A DNA stretch of 64,000 nucleotides from Hyparrhenia diplandra (Eukaryota; Streptophyta; Magnoliopsida; Poales; Poaceae), in NCBI GenBank assembly GCA_015847255.1, contig JADLZK010007654.1, positions 124,001 through 188,000 of the forward strand. The letters are read 5' to 3'. The notes beneath the pieces were generated by a model. That model saw nothing but the letters and a program-made list of their open reading frames with translations. It had not been told where the DNA came from and searched no databases. How positions within the stretch are numbered: position 1 is the first letter of the stretch; every line of letters starts with the position of its first letter. Of the stretch, positions 11,489 through 22,885 are shown in pieces. The translations under genes and the position numbers were made by a program.

Positions 11489-12938
11489 TCATTCAGAAGG
11501 AAAGAGCCATGTTGGATTCATCACGCTGCCATCTGATGCCCGAAGGTTGTCTTCTGTTATTTCCACAGCAAATGGCGCCAATGTACCATCCCTCATGTTG
11601 TACACAAACTTACCAAAATTTTTAGAGTGGTTGAGGTCACCATCAATGAAATAGATGAGATCATCTCCGACTCCGTCATACAGACACGCAAGGAATGAAT
11701 TGCTGCTGCAGGGGCTGATGAAAATGCAGTCGCCATCCAAGCTGTTGATCTCAGTGAATCTGAAAGGGTTTGTGCTCAGGTCCACCTCAAATACCCCGAT
11801 CTTACAAATATTGTGCCAGCCTTCAAGTCCCAAGTATATCACAACCAGCAATAGTTTCCCGTACCACTCAACTATGTTCCACCTCTGTGCATAGCTATCC
11901 TTGACCTCAGGCAGTTCAGCTACACAGCGCTCGACACCAGAAACCATCAGGCCACTCTCATCTTCTGAGATGTCAAAGACAAAGAGGTTCGTGGTGACCT
12001 TGCTGAACATGTAGACCTTTCCCTGGTACAGAGGGCACCAGACGTCATCCCAGGCCGCCAGAGGGCAAGGCTAGCTGTGCTCCTGTGCACGGAGACAGCA
12101 GCCACGATGCACTTGCCATCCTGGTCTGGTGAGGAGGACAAGACTACCTTGCAGAACGACATCATTTGGCCATACTGGGCGCCATTGACTGTGCATTGCA
12201 CTGCACCAGAGCCATTGGCGATGGAGAGAGATATACTATAGGCATGGAGAGAGTGGGTGTTTACACAAGGCGGCGGGAGGCGGACGATATCCTTGTGGAA
12301 AGCGTTCATCAGGAAGCACCGGCCGTCACCAAAGTAGCGACCTTTGTTGAGCTGCACGCCGACGAGCCACCCGTGAAAGGAGCCCACGCAGCGGACGCCA
12401 GCCGCCATCTCCCGTGAGGGCAGAGGGATGCGTCGCATGCCCTCCATAGCCCCTTTGGAGCAGAAGGCGATGAAGGAGAAGCCGGAGAGAACGAGCAGCG
12501 GGAGCGGCGGCGGCGGCCGTCCGTGAACGCGCGCCGCGGCGCGCCACGCCCGGCAGACGGAGCGCAGCCTGGCCCGGTCGTCGACGCGGGGAGGCGATCG
12601 ACCACGAGCCCCAGGATGTCTGCCGGGAGGTCCGCCCACGACAGGAGCTCCGGCTCGCGGCCCGCGCTGGGCCTTGCCGGCTTGGTAGCTGGGGGCGTTC
12701 CGTCGAACGCCTTGCCTGCACCCAAGCCACAGACGGCGGTAGTGTGTGAAGCCAGCGCCCGTGTGGAGCGCGGACTGGTAGAGGTGGACCTTGCCTCCGT
12801 CCTCGGGCTACTGTGCTCGTGCCGTGATCCATGGCCGCCTTGGATCCTCGCTCCCGTGGAGATGAGGCCCTTGCGCCGGGCGCCGGGTGCCTCGGCTCCT
12901 TCGCACAACAGCACTAGCCTAGCTCCTCGGACTGGCAC
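11489..12938 (-). pseudogene. F-box / DUF295-type protein gene, frame-broken
   Basis: The minus strand encodes an F-box (SWADLPADILGLVVDRLP, continuing RARLRSVCRAWRAAARVHG) followed by a DUF295-like domain: HGWLVGVQLNKGRY, AFHKDIVRLPPP, DVWCPLYQGKVYMFSK, then WYGKLLLVV and DGDCIFISPCSSNSF, with a stop at 11,489. F-box/DUF295 proteins are predicted SCF ubiquitin-ligase substrate adaptors and are expanded in grasses. Two frame changes interrupt it: inside the F-box at the G4 run 12,588-12,591 (one base short) and near 12,058 (one base short). The start at 12,938 is only a guess. It looks like a single-exon gene. Either a young pseudogene or consensus errors. Confidence 0.7.
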
Positions 12939-13433
12939 TGAGGCTGTAGACCTGTCGCCTTGTGTGTTTTATCCCCGAAAAAAGGGTTGTTGTTAATTTG
13001 TTTTTGGGCCGCGATAGCGCCCGGACGTCCGGCGCCAGGGCGCGTCCGGACGCCCGAGGCTGATGGGCCTGCATGCTGAAAGTGTACAGCTCCAAAATCT
13101 GGGCCATAAGCTGTCGAGCCTATTGGGCTTTGAAGGAGCGGTTGCAGAGGTGGCCTTTTTTAGCTAGGCGGTGCCCGAGTCGCAGTCTCGCTGCCCCCAA
13201 CGCGAACGAACCAATCATTGCCGTTACCCGAAGCAAACAGACGGAGACGGCAGAACAGCCGCCGCCTCGCCGCCCCTGTTCCCGACGTTGCCTTCACGGT
13301 CCTCGGCCGCCGATCTCCCAGGGTGATTCGACGCCGCGCTCGACACGGTCGCCATAACCGCCGCCGCCGCCGGAAACTTGGCATCCTTGCCGATCTCCGT
13401 CTCCCCTGCTTCCACCTCCACCCAGGAGACAAC

Positions 13434-16400
13434 ATGGTACGTTGGAGATCTAACCCTAGGGGCTTCGCCCTATTCCCCACCTCCCAAATCTGTCCTAAAT
13501 CTGGTGGAAAATCCGTCTCGGTCGGGGGCATGATGCTTGGTTATTCGCCGCCGGTTCGATTGTTTGACGAATCGATTCTTTTGTCTCTCTGCAGTCGTCG
13601 CTCGCCGCCGCGAGAGCGGATAACTTCTACTACCCGCCGGAATGGAGCCCCAAGAAGGTACGGTTCTCTTCGTCGATGAAACATCGTGTAGCCTCTTCAT
13701 TTTGGTTTATTATGTGTTGTGGCAGCTGATTCATGTTTGTGCTTGGCCAGGGTGGGCTGAACAAGTTCCATGGCCAGCATGCGCTCAGAGAGCGGGCGAG
13801 GAAGCTCGACCAGGGCATCCTGATTATAAGGTTTCTTTCTTCTGAGACACTACATTGTTTTCTTGTTTGATCATACACAAGGATGTGTGTTAGGTTATGT
13901 ACACTAGTGGAGGATCCAGGATTCAAAACCTGTGGAACCAAGCATACTTGATTAACATATATAATTGCAAATTATATGAACCCCACAGGCTCGACATGGA
14001 TGTGCTGTTACGCCTCTGTGTATGTCCATGTGTTTGTTTCCTGTGTTTGTTTGCATGATTTTGGGGTGGGGTTCGACGGTGAAACATTGATTTTATAAGG
14101 ATGTGATGTTAGATTATGTACACTAGTGGAGGATCCAGGACTCAAAACCTGTGGGGAGCCAAACATATTGATTTTAAATCAATTAACACAATCATTACAT
14201 GATTAACATATATAATTGCAAATTATATGAACCCCACATGCTCTACATGCTTCCGCTGCGACCTCTCTGTGCATGTCCATATGTTCATTTGTATGATTTT
14301 GGGGGTGGGGGTCTACAGTGGGACATTGGGGAAAAGGATTCAGTAAATAACAAATGAGGAGTACATGACTGGCATGTATGGATAGAAATGGAACACTTAT
14401 GCAAACAAGTAGTTTGGCAGTTTGATCCTACTTTTATGTGCTTATGCCCTGAATTTTGATGCAATTCATCAGATTGCCTTTGTCTGAAATACAGGGTAGT
14501 ATCACATTTACCACAGATATGTTTATTAAATTATTTAAAGTGGCTGATAGATAAAGTAAACATACTCACATCACTATTGATTTTGCTTCTTTGCATGGGG
14601 CTACATAATTCTTTGGCAAAACCATTATTCTAGTTTTATTTTTGTTCATCCGTTGGTGGGTTCATCATGCAGATTTGAGATGCCTTTTAACATTTGGTGT
14701 GGTGGATGCAACTCCATGATAGCCAAGGGAGTAAGATTTAATGCTGAGAAGAAACAAGTTGGAAACTATTACTCTACCAAGGTACATGACTTATTATCGG
14801 ACAACTTTTAATTACATTGCTATGCACAGCATAAGAAGAGTTTTCATTTTTTTTTCAATTGATTGGTATTTGCTGATTGTGATAAATCTGCTGAATTTCC
14901 TTTGGCATAGATTAAATTTAGCCTACATATTTACTTATCAAACCCCAGTATATTGGTTTAGCTTCAGTCAGGAATCTATCTGTCTGATGTGCCTCATAAC
15001 TTTGTGCTTGCCTTAGAATGCATTTTGTTATTTCATGAATTGAAAATAACATTTATTAGATTAATCTGTATGCAATAGGAATATAGAATTCGGCACCAAA
15101 ATGGGGCCACCATATCTTTTCTTATCTGGATGCCTCTTTAAGTTTTGAATTAGAATTAATAAATTCAGCCCTAAAATCTGCTCGCCTACCAATCAATGAT
15201 CATTGATGAGAACGTTTCTGCAAAATTGTTGTGGTGTATTCTTCAGGAGTTGCAACCAGTAAACCTAGTATTGATGAACATTCAATTCAATGTTATTCAT
15301 TCTAAATAAACGGTTGATGACCAATTTGTGAAAAACAATGTCATTTCGTGACATTCGATAAACCATAATATCCTTGCTGTAGGCTTCATTAGTTCATTGT
15401 ATTGGTGCTTGACCTATTTCCTTTTGACAAAGTTGAAGATAGTGATTCAACATTTTGAACTAATGAATTAGCCTGTCAGCTTCAGACCTCAGTGCTGCTT
15501 GTCTTTATTAAACTAGCTTGACTGATGTACAGTGCTTCTATTACCAGTTACACAAATTTGCAAAAAACTGTTTGTTGAGAAATGACAGACTGTAATATTG
15601 GTATGCATAACTGTTATTTTTAAATACCATAGTTTGAAAATACTACATTATTCAGCAGGCCCTTGGGGGAACTTATCCTTCAAAATGTGATATTTCAGTT
15701 CTGATGGTTAAAGCTTTAATAGGCTTAGAATTCATGTTGTCCTGAATCTAATGTCTGTTTGTCTCTATCATTCTTATTGAGTATGGTATCTTTAGTTATT
15801 TTATTCCTGGCTTAATCCTTTTTCTGAACAAGATTTAGACAGCGATACCATAGGTTCTTCACATAACAGCACATACGAGTGTAATATATCAGATGAACAG
15901 AATTTGTCTCTTGTTTAATCTGTTCCGTTTGAGAACCACAAGATTCTTTTTAGATTTTCCCTTCAATAGCAGCTTTAAAAGTAATCACTTGGATAATAAC
16001 TGCAATCTTGCCTTAATATTCATATTCAACCTATGTGGGTACGCAACCTGCATCTGTTTCTGTTTAATATATCAATTTATTTTGCCTGTTGCCTTATTTG
16101 TTCTGAAATGTGGTCTTACTTAGGGGGTTCCATTGTCATTTGATGTATAATAATAACAAGATTCTTTGTTTCTTTGTATGTATCTGTTTTGCCTATATTG
16201 AGTTTTTTTCCCCAAGAAGAAAAGTCCTGTTATGTAAAGAATTAAGAATGTTTTTATGCAGTAGCTTTAATTCCTTCTATGGTTTATGTAGAACCATTTA
16301 GTTAAATGTATATAGTAAGTAATATAGTATATACTAGTTCTGTAAAAGGAATCAGTCCTAACTTCTTGGTGCAACCTTAGTCATATCACTTACAAGGTCT

Positions 16401-17423
16401 GCATGTTATTATACATGCTAACAAACTTCATTTGTTCTCTTCTGAAATCTGAGAAATTCTTAATGCATGGAGCTTTCCATATGCTTCTGCTGTTTAATTT
16501 CACATGTTCTTGTAAATCACTCTCCCTATACTCTTCTGACATTGTTTCACCAAATGTCTATTTGACAGATATGGAGCTTCACCATGAAATCACCCTGTTG
16601 CAAGCATGAAATTGTCATACAGACAGACCCAAAGAATACTGAATATGTCATAATCAATGGGGCCCAGAAGAAAACAGAAGATTTTGATGTTGAAGATGCA
16701 GAGACATTGCTGCTGCCAGCAGATGAAGGTTCAACCCTGTTAAGATTTATTTTATTACACGAGACACCCTTGTTTAAAATGCATGGCGTTTATTTACGGA
16801 TGTTTCCTCAGATCGAGACAAGCTCGCGGATCCTATGTATCGGCTTGAACATCAGGAAGAGGATCTTCGGAAGAAAAAAGAAGCTGAGCCAGTTTTAGTT
16901 CGCCTTCAACGACTCTCTGACAGCCGGCACTCTGATGATTATGCTCTGAACAGAGAACTGCGCGACCGTCTTAGGGTCATCCAATGAATTCCTATAAGTT
17001 ATCAACTATTCCCACCATAGGTCATGCAATCACCACATTTCTTATCCACCTGTTTGTGTTTTTATGTAGAGCCAAAAAAAGAGAGTTGCTGAGGAGAAGA
17101 AGTCTGCAAGAAAGATGGGCCTCGGAGTGCGGCTCTTGCCTCCCTCTGCAGAAGATGCCACTGCAGCGGCTTCAGTGAAGTTTGCATCAAAATTCGAGAA
17201 GAGCAGAAAGGACAAGAGAGCAGCGATCAAAGCTGCCTCTATCTTTCCGGGGTCATCAAGCTCAGCATCAAATGGTAAACTCGACCTCGTGCTGAAGAGG
17301 CGGAACATAAAAGCTGGCGTGGCTACTGCACTGATGGCAGGGAGGGTGAAGCCATCCTCGTGGCAGAGCGCCAGTTCTGCGAGCTCCAGGACTCGGATGC
17401 CAGTTCTGGCTGCACGCGAGTAG
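13434..17423 (+). CDS. CWC16/YJU2-family splicing factor (CCDC130/Saf4-like), intact
   Basis: Seven exons join cleanly: 13434-13436, 13595-13657, 13751-13830, 14673-14781, 16569-16728, 16812-16975, 17070-17423, giving 310 residues. The first coding exon is only the ATG. The protein runs SSLAAARADNFYYPPEW, GGLNKFHGQHALRERARKLD, then the zinc-binding core FNIWCGGCNSMIAKGVRFNA with a second Cys pair in KSPCCKHEIV, a Lys/Glu-rich coiled-coil stretch (YRLEHQEEDLRKKKEAEP) and a basic, Ser-rich tail. This is the DUF572/COG5134 family; members join the spliceosome around the catalytic steps in the nucleus. The DNFYYPPEW start points to the CCDC130 branch rather than CCDC94/YJU2. Intron 3 contains a tandem duplication and intron 4 is about 1.8 kb. 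No frame break. Confidence 0.9.
13879..14335. repeat. ~220-bp tandem duplication inside intron 3 of the CWC16-like gene
   Basis: Two diverged copies start at about 13,879 and 14,097. Shared blocks include tgtacactagtggaggatcc, ttaacatatataattgcaaa and gcatgattttgggg-type ends. The second copy carries an extra ttttaaatcaattaac segment. It lies entirely in the intron. Confidence 0.75.
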
Positions 17424-17569
17424 GCAGCTCAGGCTTTTCAAAATTATTAAGCTTATAAACCTGCCCGATAACCTGTAAAAACTGTGGGGCTGTACGTTTT
17501 GTAACTGGTAATGTTGCTATGGTTTATTTGATTGTATACAAAGCAATCGACGTGTTAATATTTTGACAC

Positions 17570-17600
<31 letters not shown>

Positions 17601-19262
17601 GGCTTTATACTGGTTTTGTGTATGGTGAGTTTGGTATGGACATTTTTTTTTTTTTTTTGGATATATCCAAGTGTTTGGTATGGGCTGAGCTTTCTTTTGG
17701 AGGGTATTCGGGGTACGCACCAAGAAATGGGCTGATGCTAATTCTGAAGTCACGGGCCTGACAAGGGCCATAAGCACTAACAATCTTCTTGCTTCTTGCC
17801 GAAGGATCAGGATCAATTCAACAATATCAACAGTTTTTATATGGGACCTTTTTAGGGCTGTGCTAGCTGCCGACCTGGTCGGCGTGGATGCATGCGCCGA
17901 CCAGGCGCGGCCCACTATCTGTTGTGGGCTTTTTTGTCCGTTTTTTCTTCCTATAGGGTTTTTAAGACCCATTTTCTTTCTATGTTCAGGCTCACTTGGA
18001 AGATGTTTGGAATTCTGTTTTTTTCTTGTTCCTAAGCCTACAAGCTTAATTCTTCGCTGATGGTTTTGACTGTTTCTAGATTGAAAACACAGTGCCAACC
18101 ATTGTAATATATTTTAGACTTTGTAAAATACGTGAGTTTTGGTAAAACAAAAGATTAAAAATTACTTTAGTTCCAGAAAATTGTGAGTGTTTCTTTCTTT
18201 TTCTTCTTTCCCACTACTTCTCTCGCTAGGAAGTAGTTGAACAAATATTATAATCTACACAATATTAGCATAATCTGTTTCAAGCCACATTAATGACCAA
18301 TTGACCATGACAATAATATGATTGATAACCATCAGTGATAAAGCAAGCACTGGGTAATGACCAATCTCGTGGGTGCAAATAAAATCTTCGTTGCACAACA
18401 TACAATGGAATATTAATAGACAAGTGAATTGCTACGTGGAAATGCAATAAGATCGTGGCCATGCTTTAGCTTTTTAGCTTCACGGCAAGGAGTTGACGAA
18501 GAGATGGGCCGTGTATCTTTTTCCTAAAGACAAATGAATTTAACAGACAAGTGAATTTAACAGTTCAGTTCAGTAAATAAACTGAACTTAGATAACAATG
18601 AAGGCCATGTTCAGAAGGTTGCAATACCAAAGAGCTAGTAAAGCAGTCAGCGTCTTACATTATTTGGGTTACTGAAGGAATTTTCATGCATCATATTATT
18701 GGCCGAAAGAACAGTGACTCGCATCCCTTTGCATTAACACCGACTTCAAGTTAAGTCACATGTATTGTGAGCTTCACAGCATGAGACTCGAAGTTACTAT
18801 CTGCAATGTACTTTGAACGAGTTGTCAAAGAATCTGAAATAATCTGTTATTATTGGTTAAAGTTAAGATAATCCTATACAAACTGAAATACAAGAGGAAA
18901 AACAAAAAAAACAAAAACCAACAAAATATCTACCATGTTGTAACTATAAAACGTCAATGTTCTACCTTTCAAACTGTGATGTTCTATATAGGAAAGATTG
19001 ACGTTCTATCAAGGAAACTTCAACGTTCTATTTTATTTAAACATAATGTGACAACAAGTAAGGCATATTTGATGTTCTATCGTTAAAACTATGATATTCT
19101 ACATAGGAAAATTAATGTTCTATCAAAGAAACTTGAATGTTCTATTGGTTTTATACATCAAGTATCCCATTTCACGTAGATCTTTTTTCTTAAATAAAAA
19201 AAGAAGGGCACATAAGAAAGCATGCTAGCAAATCCTAAAAAATGGAATATAACCTGTGACAG
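17424..19262. other. Intergenic: 3' UTR, two T runs, TGTTCTAT-type repeat
   Basis: Follows the CWC16-like stop. T29 (17,572-17,600) and T16 (17,643-17,658) runs could be minus-strand retroposon tails, but no TSD was found. At 18,950-19,150 a run of spaced (a/c)gttctat motifs forms a degenerate repeat. No gene is supported. Confidence 0.5.
18950..19150. repeat. Degenerate repeat of gttctat motifs
   Basis: The motif (t/c)gttctat recurs many times at roughly 20-35-bp spacing, interleaved with aggaaa(a/g) and (a)aactt words. Two larger blocks (about 18,955-19,040 and 19,070-19,150) look like copies of each other. Non-coding. Confidence 0.55.
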
Positions 19263-19512
19263 AGGACGTGTTCAGTTCGTGAAAAGTCATCCTAAAAAGT
19301 GCTATGATCTGCTGTCACATCGAATCTCTTATCGCATGCATGGTGTATTAAATATAAGTAAATAAAAAAAACAAATTGCATAGTTTGGCTGAAAAGTACG
19401 AGACGAATCTTTTAAGCCTAGTTAGTCTATGATAGGATAATAATTATCAAATACAAACGAAAAGTGCTACAAAGCACCTAAACCCAAAATATTTCACTAA
19501 CTAAACACCCCC
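19263..19512. mobile_element. MITE, ~250 bp, Harbinger-like family
   Basis: Ends gacgtgttcagttcgtgaaa at the left and tttcactaactaaacacccc at the right form imperfect inverted repeats. The interior words gagacgaatcttttaagcc and atcgaatctcttatcgc are typical of a very abundant grass MITE. The copy at 58,134-58,379 is the same family in the opposite orientation. No clean 3-bp TSD is visible here. Confidence 0.65.
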
Positions 19513-20908
19513 TTAATGATTACACTAGTGTAGAAAGAATGCAGCTTTCTACTGTGCAAGCTACACCCACCCAATTGAGATCGTACCAGCTACACCCACC
19601 CAGGGTAGCATTTATGTAGCATGAGATCATTGTCTAAACTTTGAAACTTAACTCCCTTTTTGAGTTTAGGTAAAACAAGACAACCATATAATCACATTCA
19701 AAACATTCATAGATGGAATACGCGTTTATAATTCCAGAGTTCATTTAGCTAAAAGAAATCCCAAAAACAAAATGGTAATGCCCCTTAAAAGTTACTGAAA
19801 GTTAATTTCTGAACGACTTCCAAGACTTAGTTTTTTTTTTTTTTTGACAAAGGTAAACCCAGCTTTTATAAAAAGCACCATGTTCGATACAGGAAAAGGA
19901 AATCAGAAAAACAAAGAGTTAAACCCGACTTTTTCTGACAACTACTATTTTAAATATGAACACAACCAATATTCTGGGGAAGAAGAATTGGTCGGGTTTC
20001 AAATAGCTGCACCTTTAAACAACCTCCTCTATGGATAAAATTGGATCATCTAAGTTCTCAATGTTGTAGAACCTTTGTGTTTGTGCAATCCGTGCGAAAA
20101 AAAGATTTAGTAACTACAGTGGTCAACCATAACACACATACCCATATACATAATTTTCATCACCAAATAAAGAAGTTTCTCAGAAATAAACCATACCACA
20201 ACACCAAGAGGTTTTCCTGCACATTGAATAACTGGATCACCAAACAGAAGACCATACATCAATAAAACATTGAGCGTTCAGGAGACACTAGATCATTGAG
20301 TTCAATGGTTACTAAAAGTAAACACACACTTGCAGCCAAACCATAATCAAGGCAACTTTATTAGTGAATTGCTATACTCTTCCAGCAAAAACACTATTAT
20401 TATGCGACCAGACGTGTGTAATGTTAGTACAACTGTAAAAGTCAGCCAGCAAAATATTATTGCACAAGGGAAGCACCTACAGTCCCTTTCCCTTAACAAC
20501 TCTAACCTGACATGGTTATTTGAATAGACCTCAGACTATGATGCCAAAAAAAAAAAAAAAGGGCCAGACTGAGTAACAAGATTGAGCTGAAGCCTGCTAT
20601 AGTAAAGCAAAATGGTCACATCAAGGCATCCCCAACTCACAGGCACTAGGCTAGTCAAATCTCTGCATACTAGTCCTAGTAAGAGCCTATCTCAATGCAA
20701 AAACGAACTTAGGGTAAATGCATATTAAAACAAATCGAAGTTTGGGTTTCGAGAATAACACCAGAGAGGAATGCGACGCCAGGAGAGAAGAGAAAACAAG
20801 CGCCGCCGCCGCCATAAGTACCAAGCGCGGTCGTCTCCACCGTCGAAGAAGCAAGAGAAGAGGAAACAAAAAGACGGGGGTGGTTACAAATGGGTAGCTT
20901 GACCTAGG
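19513..20908. other. Intergenic, with a possible LINE tail at 19,829
   Basis: AT-rich. The T run at about 19,831-19,846 followed by gacaaaggtaaacccagc resembles a minus-strand LINE 3' end, without a matching TSD. Short open frames (for example 19,844-20,038) show no domain. Nothing else seen. Confidence 0.4.
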
Positions 20909-22022
20909 TGAGTCTAAAGTTTAGTATGGTGCACACTTGTCCATATTAGCACTAGGTAGCTTAGAGTTGACCCGGAGATCACTTGGAAGAAACTTCGTTT
21001 TGAGAGAATCTCGTTCGGCTGTTTTGAGGGTTTTCGGTGGCGGACGCCAGCGACCGGACGCCGATCGACGTTGGACCGAACGCCGGCTTGGTCGTGTCCG
21101 ATCACTTCCAAAGAGGTCCGAGAGGGTCCCTTATCGGCCCGGATGCTCGGCCGACGCCGGAGGCGCCCTGTCGAGCCTTAACGATCAGTGGCTTTCGAGG
21201 ATTATTTGAACCGGCCCGACCCGTCGGCCACACACCGGCCGTGGCGTCCGGCCACTTCGTAACCCGCATTTGTGCATAACGGTTGAATTTGAAGTGGGGG
21301 CGTATATATACCTTTCCCCCTCCTCTTTGCTCCCTCTCTAGCCCATTGTTTTAGCTGAAGGAACACATTGGGAGCAAGGGAGAGCAAGAGCCTAGTGAAG
21401 CTTGAGTGATTTGATAATCCAAGGCTAAAGACTTCATTAGTGCTAGGGAGTAAACAAGTGTGCATCCACTCTTCTCATTAGGATTGTGAGGTCAAGTGAG
21501 AGTTCGTGCTTGTTTCTCTTGGTAATCGCCATCACCTAAACGGCTTGGTGGCGGTTCATGGCTTGAAGATCATCCGGTGGTGCTTGTGGATGACTCAAGC
21601 AAGCTTGTGAGTGGTTGTGGGTGATTCACTGCGACGGAGTGTCGAAGAATCAGCCCGTAGAGAGCACTTGGTCCTTGCGAGGGCTAAGGGGGAACGATAC
21701 TCCTGCGAGAGTGCTCCAACGAGGACTAGTGGGGAGTGGCAATTCTCCGATACCTCGACAAAACATCGCCGTGTTCTTCTTCTCTCTTTATTTTGAGCAT
21801 TTACTTTCCACAATTCAATTCATGTCTTCACATTCCTAGAATTGTCATGCTAGAGTAGGAATTGGAACCTAGGGTGCAAAACTTTATGCATTAGTTGCTA
21901 GAAACACACTTAGGCACAAGAGGGTGAATATGGGCTAATATGTTGTTTATTTGCGATAAAATTTTAGATTAGCCCAATTCAAACACCCCTCCCCCCCCCT
22001 CTTGGGCATCTTGATCCTTTCA
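20909..22022 (+). mobile_element. Probable solo LTR of a Ty1/copia element (Sire/Maximus-like)
   Basis: About 1.1 kb with promoter-like structure: GC-rich upstream half, TATA box in gcgtatatataccttt near 21,299-21,315, then an untranslated-leader-like half ending in a C-rich tract, cttgggcatcttgatccttt and CA at 22,021-22,022. This ending is typical of grass Sire/Maximus LTRs. No primer-binding site or internal region follows, so it would be a solo LTR. The left boundary is uncertain and no 5-bp TSD was found. Confidence 0.5.
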
Positions 22023-22885
22023 CCTATCCTATCCTGTGATCTCAAGCCTTCCTTTGCTCTTGCCTCATAACAATGTTTGTATTTTTTAAACTTGTACTTG
22101 TGTACCTTTTGTTTTTATTGAGGTTTTTCTGACTTGCGCCTCTACTTTCTTTGTGTCTTGCGGATGATAAACACTCTCTTAGCTGAATTTGTTTAAAATT
22201 GATGAAGTGTGACTATTCGAACATACAAAAAGTATTTTGCAACCTAGTCTTTAATCGTGTTCTAGCATAAAAATCCTCAGAAAGTAAATGTAGATTGAAA
22301 AGAGTGCTAGGAAGACTATTTTTCACAAGATATTGCTCTTCATTAGTTCTTCCCGAGCATGGGGAACAAAAAGTATTTAATATTCACTTAGGAAATTTTC
22401 ACAAAGAGAAAATTGTTTTTATTTTAGAAAAAAAATGTTATTGTAGCTTAATGGTTTGTGAAATTGGTATATGTTCTTGTGAAAATGGCTTCTATCTTCA
22501 ATAGAAAAATATTCAACCTTAATAAAATATAAAAGGTTTCATTTACTTATTTACAATGTATTATATACTCTTAAACATCATTATCATTTATATGTTATTT
22601 AAAAAATGTTGTACTGGCCATTGACATTGTCCAACGAAGAGAACAGATATGCGGAGAGAAAGAAGAAAAAACAGAAAGTTTCAATGAGGCAGTGAAAAAC
22701 GCGGCCATATTTTTTCATCGTCGATGCATAACAAATCACAATTTTTGTAACACATAATCCATACTCCATACAGAGCCGATCGGCCTCCGCTACCGCACAT
22801 GGAACATATGACTGACCGTTGCCACTCTTTTTCGCATCTGTAGCGCAGGAGTGAAAAATTGTTGACATGTGTACACCATGAGACC
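22023..22885. other. Intergenic sequence left of the MULE
   Basis: AT-rich, no supported gene. Bases next to the MULE are the original upstream region of the transporter gene, now separated from it by the insertion. Confidence 0.45.

Noticed and set aside
12523..12996. Plus-strand 157-codon frame opposite the F-box gene
   Set aside because: It is the antisense shadow of the GC-rich F-box coding region and has no domain of its own.
17572..17658. Two poly(T) runs as LINE tails
   Set aside because: No matching target-site duplication or LINE 3' UTR could be found. Left as simple repeats.
19844..20265. Two open frames of 64 and 74 codons
   Set aside because: AT-rich, no domain, adjacent to a likely retroposon tail. 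Most likely chance.
20687..20869. Leu-rich 60-codon minus frame with membrane-like composition
   Set aside because: Short, no flanking gene structure, no conserved motif. Not supported.
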